Positions 58,357-64,000 of a DNA stretch of 64,000 bases are shown here, one piece after another; within the stretch, counting starts at the first letter, position 1, and every line of letters starts with the position of its first letter. Origin of the DNA: an uncultured Raoultella sp. GTDB lineage: Bacteria > Pseudomonadota > Gammaproteobacteria > Enterobacterales > Enterobacteriaceae. Location of the stretch: contig CAAEVH010000055.1 of assembly GCA_900759445.1 (NCBI GenBank), forward strand, positions 62,001-126,000, given 5' to 3'. Under the pieces are notes generated by a model. That model made no database searches, was not told the DNA's origin, and saw only the letters and a list, made by a program, of their open reading frames with translations. The position numbers were made by a program, and so were the translations under genes.

Positions 58357-58740
58357 TTAGCAATTACATTGATTGAGTGGCAGCAAATAGCGTGATTCGC
58401 CGTGCATATTCGTCATACGGTATTTATGCGGCGGAACATCAAAATAGTTTTTGAATGTCCGGGTCAGCGTTTGCTGGGACTCAAAGCCGTAACGCTCCGC
58501 CAGATAAAGGATCGGCTCGTTACTCTCTTTTAATTTTTGCGCTATTTCAGTCATTTTACGGCTACGGATGTATTGACCCAGTGAATGACCGGTTTCTTTT
58601 TTAAACATCCGTTGCAGGTGCCATTTGGAGTAACCTGAACGCTCTGACACCTTTTCCAGCGAGAGCGGCGATTCAAGGTTATTTTCGATCCAGTCCAAAA
58701 TGCTATGAATAGTGATTGTGTCAGTATTGCGTCTGGACAT
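58357..58740 (-). CDS. marA: Transcriptional activator MarA
   Basis: A 127-residue AraC-family monomeric activator of efflux and oxidative-stress genes. It has two HTH motifs, [36 protein letters not shown] and [32 protein letters not shown], nearly identical to E. coli. Start at 58740 has GAGG 7 bases upstream; an ATG two codons earlier is in frame. A perfect marbox lies before fumC in this window, and another before marR. Confidence 0.97.
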   Translation of the reverse strand: MSRRNTDTITIHSILDWIENNLESPLSLEKVSERSGYSKWHLQRMFKKETGHSLGQYIRSRKMTEIAQKLKESNEPILYLAERYGFESQQTLTRTFKNYFDVPPHKYRMTNMHGESRYLLPLNQCNC

Positions 58741-58758
58741 CGTCATACCTCTTTCTGT

Positions 58759-59193
58759 TTACGGCAGGATTTTCTTCAGCAAATGCTCAAGCGTGGTCAC
58801 TTCATCCGCCGTTAAGTTTTTTGTTAGTTCCTGGTGCAGGTCTTGACCTACTAATTGATGACACTGCTCGCAAATTGCCGCGCCATGCTCGGTGAGTTTC
58901 ACCAGCACGCCTCGCTTGTCATGTGGATTCGGAAGCCTTTCTATCCAGCCTTTACAGGCCAGCCTGTCCAGCATCCGCGTCAGGGCGCCGAGATCAACAG
59001 ACAGCACTTTTTTCAATTCGACAGGGGTAATACACACCGCGCAACGGATGGAGCAGAGCACCTTGAACTGCGATGCCGTGATATCCAGCGGTGACAGATA
59101 GTCGTTTAGCAAACGATCTTTTTTCTGATTAACCATGTAGATCAAACGACCCAGTGGGATGATTTCGTTAAACAGATCACTGGTGCTTTTCAC
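58759..59193 (-). CDS. marR: Repressor MarR
   Basis: A 144-residue winged-helix repressor of marRAB that releases DNA on oxidation by copper or on binding phenolic compounds. LDITASQFKVLCSIRCAVCITPVELKKVLSVDLGALTRMLDRLACKGWIERLPNPHDKRG covers the recognition helix and wing. The redox Cys (IRCAVC region; Cys80 in E. coli) and surrounding Cys are kept apart from small changes. Confidence 0.97.
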   Translation of the reverse strand: MKSTSDLFNEIIPLGRLIYMVNQKKDRLLNDYLSPLDITASQFKVLCSIRCAVCITPVELKKVLSVDLGALTRMLDRLACKGWIERLPNPHDKRGVLVKLTEHGAAICEQCHQLVGQDLHQELTKNLTADEVTTLEHLLKKILP

Positions 59194-59198
59194 AATGG

Positions 59199-59292
59199 TT
59201 GCCCTGGCAAGTAGTTAGTCACGGCTGATATTATTGCTTAGGCAAATATAAGTCAAATGAATGGGTCAGCAAATGCCACGTTTTGCTAAATC
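59199..59292 (-). promoter_or_regulatory. marRAB operator-promoter (marO)
   Basis: On the minus strand: marbox GATTTAGCAAAACGTGGCAT (59273-59292), -35 TTGACT (59251-59256), 17-base spacer, -10 TAATAT (59228-59233). MarR site I is TTGCCTAAGCAA (59234-59245) within the spacer; site II is TTGCCAGGGCAA (59199-59210), just before marR. The layout is that of E. coli marO. Confidence 0.93.
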
Positions 59293-59450
59293 ATCAGACT
59301 CAATATCTGGCGAGTGGAATTTTAACGGTTTGAAAATTATGGTTTATACGTGCGGATGAAAAATGAATCCTTACACCGCGAAAATGGCTTATCTCCCGGA
59401 TTTCACCGTATACTTGCCGTTGACGATTAACGCACAGGAAAGATGACATT

Positions 59451-60116
59451 ATGATGGACTTGTTTAAAGCAATAGGACTGGGGCTGGTAGTCCTGTTACC
59501 GTTGGCAAACCCGTTAACCACCGTGGCGTTGTTCCTCGGCCTTGCCGGCAACATGAACAGCGCAGAGCGTAACCGTCAGTCACTTATGGCGTCCGTTTAC
59601 GTGTTTGCCATCATGATGGTGGCGTATTATGCCGGACAACTGGTGATGAATACCTTCGGGATTTCGATTCCCGGGTTACGTATCGCGGGTGGGTTAATCG
59701 TTGCATTTATCGGCTTTCGAATGTTGTTTCCACAGCAGAAGGCACATGACTCTCCGGAAGCGAGAAGCAAATCAGAAGAACTGGAAGATGAACCGACTGC
59801 CAATATTGCATTTGTTCCGCTGGCCATGCCAAGCACCGCGGGTCCGGGTACGATTGCAATGATCATCAGCTCGGCGTCCACCGTGCGTCATGGGGCTGAG
59901 TTTCCGGACTGGGTGATAATGGTCGCACCGCCGATTATTTTTGCGGTGGTCGGGGTTATCCTGTGGGGCTGTTTGCGCAGTTCTGGCGGGATCATGCGCC
60001 TGGTCGGCAAAGGCGGTATTGAGGCGATCTCCCGTCTGATGGGCTTCCTGCTGGTATGTATGGGCGTGCAGTTTATTATTAACGGCGTGCTGGAAATCAT
60101 TAAAACTTACGCTTAA
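59451..60116 (+). CDS. marC: MarC-family inner membrane protein
   Basis: A 221-residue, six-helix membrane protein divergent from mar[42 protein letters not shown] and [22 protein letters not shown] are the family signatures. Despite the name it is not needed for Mar resistance in E. coli; its function is unknown. Confidence 0.95.
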   Translation: MMDLFKAIGLGLVVLLPLANPLTTVALFLGLAGNMNSAERNRQSLMASVYVFAIMMVAYYAGQLVMNTFGISIPGLRIAGGLIVAFIGFRMLFPQQKAHDSPEARSKSEELEDEPTANIAFVPLAMPSTAGPGTIAMIISSASTVRHGAEFPDWVIMVAPPIIFAVVGVILWGCLRSSGGIMRLVGKGGIEAISRLMGFLLVCMGVQFIINGVLEIIKTYA

Positions 60117-60121
60117 AACAA

Positions 60122-60148
60122 CGTGCCCGGTATTGTCTACCGGGCACG
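60122..60148. terminator. Bidirectional terminator between marC and sotB
   Basis: CGTGCCCGGTA/TACCGGGCACG, 11 pairs with a 5-base loop, between the convergent genes. Tails are CTTTTAT on plus and TTGTTTTA on minus. Confidence 0.85.
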
Positions 60149-60151
60149 CTT

Positions 60152-61348
60152 TTATGAATGCTGAGGCTGCTCTTCCAGTGATACTGGCCATTTACGGAAG
60201 ATAATCACCGACCATATGAACGCAACAACCGCAGGCACTGCACCTACGTAACCAATCGTAGACATTGACCAGTGCAGACTCACCTGATTTCCCACCAGTG
60301 CGCCAGCGCCTATCCCGATATTAAAGATACCTGAGAAAAGGGCCATTGCGACGTCGGTGGCATCCGGGGCCAGCGCCAGCACTTTCACCTGCATACCCAG
60401 GCCTATCAACATAATGGCGATGCCCCAGAATATACTCAGGACGGCCAGATGCATTTCGCTGTCCGCTGCGGGCAGTAACAGCACCAGGCACACCGTCAGC
60501 AGAGCAATGGCGCTACTAATCAATACGGAAGCATGTTGATTACCCAGCTTGCCAAAAATGACGCTACCGACAATACCCGCGCCACCCAGAACCAGCAGCA
60601 GCACGGTGGCAAAGTTTGCGCTCAGCCCGGCGACGGTCTGTACAAACGGTTCGATATAGCTGTAGGCCGTGTAATGTGCGGTGACCACAATCACCGTCAG
60701 CAGATACAGGCTCATCAATGCCGGACGGCGGAATAAAACCGGCAGGCTTTTTAATGAACCGGAATGCTCACTGGGTAATTTTGGCAGGAGCTTAATCAAG
60801 CAAAGTAGGGTGACTAACGCCCCCATACCGATGGCGAAGAAGGTGGTACGCCAGCCAAAATACTGACCAACGATGCGCCCGATAGGCAGGCCCAACACCA
60901 TCGCCAGCGCGGTACCGGTCGCAATCAGGCTGAGAGCCTGCGCGCGTTTCCCGGCTGGAGCCAGGCGAATCGCCAGCGATGCGGTGATCGACCAGAAAAT
61001 AGCGTGGGCAAAAGCAATACCGATACGACTGATCACCAGCACGGTAAAATTCCATGCCAGGAAAGAGAGAACGTGGCTGGCGATAAAAACGACAAACAGG
61101 CAGATCAGAAGTTTGCGGCGTTCTACCTGGCTGGTAAGCAGCATGAAAGGCAGCGACATCAGGGCGACAACCCAGGCGTAGATCGTCAGCATGATCCCGA
61201 CCTGAGCGGTCTGCATATTAAAACTTTGTGCGATGTCGGATAACAAACCGACAGGGACAAACTCAGTGGTATTGAAAATAAAACCGGCAATGGCAAGCGT
61301 AACTACCCGAAGCCACGCGACCTTGCGGGAAACAGTGTCTGTTGTCAT
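60152..61348 (-). CDS. sotB: Sugar efflux transporter SotB (YdeA)
   Basis: A 398-residue, 12-helix MFS exporter of the arabinose/sugar efflux group. [21 protein letters not shown] near residue 20, [21 protein letters not shown] (motif A region) and [32 protein letters not shown] are as in E. coli SotB, which limits arabinose accumulation and exports sugars. Confidence 0.95.
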   Translation of the reverse strand: MTTDTVSRKVAWLRVVTLAIAGFIFNTTEFVPVGLLSDIAQSFNMQTAQVGIMLTIYAWVVALMSLPFMLLTSQVERRKLLICLFVVFIASHVLSFLAWNFTVLVISRIGIAFAHAIFWSITASLAIRLAPAGKRAQALSLIATGTALAMVLGLPIGRIVGQYFGWRTTFFAIGMGALVTLLCLIKLLPKLPSEHSGSLKSLPVLFRRPALMSLYLLTVIVVTAHYTAYSYIEPFVQTVAGLSANFATVLLLVLGGAGIVGSVIFGKLGNQHASVLISSAIALLTVCLVLLLPAADSEMHLAVLSIFWGIAIMLIGLGMQVKVLALAPDATDVAMALFSGIFNIGIGAGALVGNQVSLHWSMSTIGYVGAVPAVVAFIWSVIIFRKWPVSLEEQPQHS

Positions 61349-61569
61349 ATCAATTAGGTGGATTAGCTGCGAAAAGGTAAGGCCACGATCTTAAAACTTT
61401 TGCTGGCTAAAATACAATCATTTCGTGATGCAGATCTCATTTCATTGACTGGGTGGCAAAATTGACTGCCGAACATTCCGCGTAATTTTAACTGTTTCAT
61501 TATTAATGAAATTCCGGGCGTGTGAATTCACCCGGAACGCTATTGATGGCGTTGTTTGAGAATCGCGAA

Positions 61570-62445
61570 TTATTCCGCGCTTTTCGACAACTGAGGGTTC
61601 AATACCTCAATAAACGCTTCCAGTTGCCTCGTCATTGCCCCTCTGCGCCAGACCAGCCACGTATTCAGCCAGCGCCAGTTTTCGCTTAGCGGCCAGGCGT
61701 GGACCTGATGGTGTCCTGGCATGCTCTCCAGCATCGAACGCGGGATCAGCGCGATACCCGCACCGGCAATGACGCAAGCCAGCATGCCGTGATACGACTC
61801 CATTTCATGAATGGTGCCAGGCATTGCGCGATCGGCATGAAACCAGCTTTCAAAATGGCGACGATAGGAACAGTTGGCGCGAAAGGCGTAAATGCTGCAA
61901 CCGTTAACGTCGCTGGCCCGCTGGATAGGGGGATGACCGTGCGGAGTGACTATCATCATCTCTTCACGGTAGACCGGCATTCCTTCAAGACCTGGATGAG
62001 TAATTGGGCCGTCGACAAAGGCGGCGTTCAGCGTCCCGTCGAGCACGCCGTCCAGCATCGTGCCTGAAGGACCTGTCGCCAGCGCAAACTGAATTTTGGG
62101 GTAACGCTGATTATATTCAGCCAGCGTGGCAGGGATCCGCACAGCGGCAGTACTCTCGAGCGAGCCAAGAGAGAACAACCCCTGCGGTTCATCGCCGGCG
62201 ACGACCATTCTCGCCTCGTCAACCAGGGCGAGGATCCGCTGGCTGTAGCGTAAAAAATTGTGCCCGGACGGGGAAAGCCGCAAACGCTGATTTTCACGAA
62301 TAAACAGATCGACGCCAAGGTCGGCTTCAAGCTGGCGAATACGGGTGGTGAGATTGGATGGCACGCGATGCACCTTCGCGGCGGCCTGCGTAATACTGCC
62401 TGTCTCCGCGACGGCGTTAAACATTTCCAGTTGCGTCAGATCCAT
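61570..62445 (-). CDS. yneJ: LysR-type regulator PtrR (YneJ)
   Basis: A 291-residue LysR-family regulator. [48 protein letters not shown]. coli PtrR controls sad and putrescine-related genes. It is divergent from sad with 102 bases between, consistent with direct control. A 221-base gap on its other side (61349-61569) shows no gene. Confidence 0.94.
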   Translation of the reverse strand: MDLTQLEMFNAVAETGSITQAAAKVHRVPSNLTTRIRQLEADLGVDLFIRENQRLRLSPSGHNFLRYSQRILALVDEARMVVAGDEPQGLFSLGSLESTAAVRIPATLAEYNQRYPKIQFALATGPSGTMLDGVLDGTLNAAFVDGPITHPGLEGMPVYREEMMIVTPHGHPPIQRASDVNGCSIYAFRANCSYRRHFESWFHADRAMPGTIHEMESYHGMLACVIAGAGIALIPRSMLESMPGHHQVHAWPLSENWRWLNTWLVWRRGAMTRQLEAFIEVLNPQLSKSAE

Positions 62446-62547
62446 AATATTCTCTGTTCGTGAATGGTGTGGTTAATATTATTCATTTTTCAGAAAGAGT
62501 AAATATGCGCATGATATGACCATACCCTGCGATAAAGAGAGGCATTT

Positions 62548-63936
62548 ATGACTATCACAGCAGCAACACATGCGATTTCCGTTAACCCTACCAACGGTGA
62601 AAGGTTGGCGGCAATGCCGTGGGCCAGTACTGAAGAGATTGCACATGCGCTGAGCCTTGCCGCGAATGGCTACAGTGAATGGAAACACACTGCCGTTGAG
62701 CACCGTGCGCAAACGCTGCGTCATATCGGGCAGGCTCTGCGTCATCGCGCGGAAGAGATGGCGCAGTGTATCTCACGTGAAATGGGGAAACCCATCAAGC
62801 AGGCGCGTGGTGAAGTTGCCAAATCAGCCGCATTGTGTGACTGGTACGCCGAACATGGACCGGCGATGCTCAACCCGGAACCTACGCTGGTGGAGAACAA
62901 CCAGGCGGTGATTGAATATCGCCCCGTTGGAACTATTCTGGCGATCATGCCGTGGAACTTCCCGCTCTGGCAGGTACTTCGCGGCGCCATTCCAATTCTG
63001 CTGGCCGGAAATGGCTATCTGTTAAAGCATGCGCCAAACGTAACCGGCTGTGCTGCGATTATCGCGCAGGTTTTTGCTGATGCGGGCGTTCCCGCGGGTG
63101 TTTATGGTTGGGTGAATGCCGATAACGCCGGGGTAAGTCAGATGATCAATGACCCGCGTATCGCGGCGGTAACGGTGACGGGCAGCGTTCGAGCCGGTGC
63201 GGCGATTGGTGCTCAGGCGGGTGCGGCGCTGAAAAAATGCGTGCTTGAACTGGGGGGGGCCGATCCGTTTATTGTCCTTAATGATGCTGACCTCGATCTG
63301 GCCGTTAAGGCGGCGGTCGCCGGTCGTTATCAGAATACCGGGCAGGTTTGTGCGGCAGCAAAGCGCTTTATTATCGAAGAAGGAATTGCGGCAGAATTTA
63401 CGGCTCGTTTTGTGGCAGCCGCGAGCGCGCTCAAAATGGGCGACCCGCTGAACGAAGAAAACGATCTGGGTCCGATGGCAAGATTTGATCTGCGCGATGA
63501 ACTGCATCAGCAGGTCGAAGCCTCCCTTGCCGAAGGCGCGCGGTTACTTCTCGGCGGGGAAAAAATCGCGGGTCAGGGCAATTACTATGCCGTGACGGTT
63601 CTGGGTGATGTCACCCCGGAGATGACGGCTTTTCGTCAGGAGCTGTTTGGCCCGGTTGCAGCGATTACCGTTGCAAAGAATGCGGAACATGCTTTAGCGC
63701 TGGCTAATGACAGTGATTTCGGCTTATCAGCCACGGTGTTCACCGCGGATGAAGCTCTGGCGCAGAAGATGGCGTCACGCCTGGAGTGTGGGGGCGTATT
63801 TATCAATGGTTACAGCGCCAGCGATGCCCGCGTTGCTTTTGGCGGCGTGAAGAAAAGTGGTTTTGGCCGCGAGCTTTCACACTTTGGTCTGCATGAGTTT
63901 TGTAATGTACAGACCGTCTGGAAAAACCGCCTCTGA
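62548..63936 (+). CDS. sad: Succinate semialdehyde dehydrogenase Sad (YneI)
   Basis: A 462-residue NAD-dependent aldehyde dehydrogenase that oxidises succinate semialdehyde from GABA/putrescine breakdown. Landmarks: IMPWNFPLWQVLRGAIPILLAGN, the glycine motif VTGSVRAGAAIG, catalytic Glu in CVLELGGADPFIV, and catalytic Cys in YQNTGQVCAAAKRF. The start follows AAAGAGAGGC. The remaining 64 bases of the window hold a GGTGCC/GGGCACC-type hairpin only. Confidence 0.97.
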   Translation: MTITAATHAISVNPTNGERLAAMPWASTEEIAHALSLAANGYSEWKHTAVEHRAQTLRHIGQALRHRAEEMAQCISREMGKPIKQARGEVAKSAALCDWYAEHGPAMLNPEPTLVENNQAVIEYRPVGTILAIMPWNFPLWQVLRGAIPILLAGNGYLLKHAPNVTGCAAIIAQVFADAGVPAGVYGWVNADNAGVSQMINDPRIAAVTVTGSVRAGAAIGAQAGAALKKCVLELGGADPFIVLNDADLDLAVKAAVAGRYQNTGQVCAAAKRFIIEEGIAAEFTARFVAAASALKMGDPLNEENDLGPMARFDLRDELHQQVEASLAEGARLLLGGEKIAGQGNYYAVTVLGDVTPEMTAFRQELFGPVAAITVAKNAEHALALANDSDFGLSATVFTADEALAQKMASRLECGGVFINGYSASDARVAFGGVKKSGFGRELSHFGLHEFCNVQTVWKNRL

Positions 63937-64000
63937 TGGAGTGGGTGCCTCCGACGGGGGCACCGGCCTTAAATTCTGCAATGTTTCTGTCTACGGCATG

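Overview
The window is chromosomal DNA from an enterobacterium close to Escherichia and Salmonella, most likely Citrobacter. The backbone follows the E. coli terminus-region order fumA-fumC-tus-rst-ydgC-folM-ydgI-ydgH-pntAB-tqsA-mdtJI-ydgD-asr-ynfM-ynfL-mlc-ynfK-clcB-dmsD-ynfHGE-ynfD-ynfC-speG-ynfB-ynfA-rspA-ydfI-ydfZ-rspR-ydfG-dcp-mgtS-ydeE-eamA-marBAR-marC-sotB-yneJ-sad. Protein lengths and motifs match the known families almost throughout. No gene looks frameshifted. I see no insertion sequence, prophage, CRISPR array, tRNA or rRNA. Gene names come from recognising the sequences; no database search was run.

Layout. 0-9 kb: fumarases, the Tus replication terminator with its Ter site, and the RstAB two-component genes split by four accessory genes (DUF1294 membrane protein, metallo-beta-lactamase-fold protein, APH(6)-like kinase, NiCoT nickel/cobalt permease). 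9-20 kb: pterin reductase, antiporter, transhydrogenase, a Bcr/CflA exporter, TqsA and the MdtJI spermidine exporter with a candidate leader peptide. 20-27.4 kb: ydgU and asr, then an accessory block holding an M32 carboxypeptidase, MsrPQ, a divergent two-component system and a CPBP membrane protease behind a Fur box. 27-40 kb: ynfM/ynfL, Mlc, BioD2, ClcB, the DmsD/YnfEGH Tat-exported molybdoenzyme and SpeG. 40-46 kb: a mannonate module (dehydratase, MHS transporter, oxidoreductase, GntR regulator). 46-50 kb: ydfG, dcp and a small-gene region (ynfU, an unrecognised 34-codon ORF, the sRNA MgrR, the 31-residue MgtS). 50-56 kb: urtABCDE urea importer behind a sigma-54-type promoter. 56-64 kb: exporters, marRAB/marC, sotB, ptrR and sad.

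Regulatory sequence that can be read directly links several genes. A marbox-consensus site lies ahead of fumC and the marRAB operator lies at the far end. An RstA-box match lies ahead of asr, with rstA and rstB in the same window. PhoP-type boxes lie ahead of mgtS and, more weakly, mgrR. FNR-type sites lie ahead of ynfE and ydfZ. A 16/19 Fur box overlaps a good promoter ahead of the CPBP gene, and a GG-N10-GC promoter with an upstream NtrC-like palindrome lies ahead of urtA.

I did not find a clearly new multi-gene system. The least-described items are the Fur-box CPBP protease, the small ORF after ynfU, the two-component pair opposite msrPQ, and the metallo-beta-lactamase-like protein with an incomplete metal motif.
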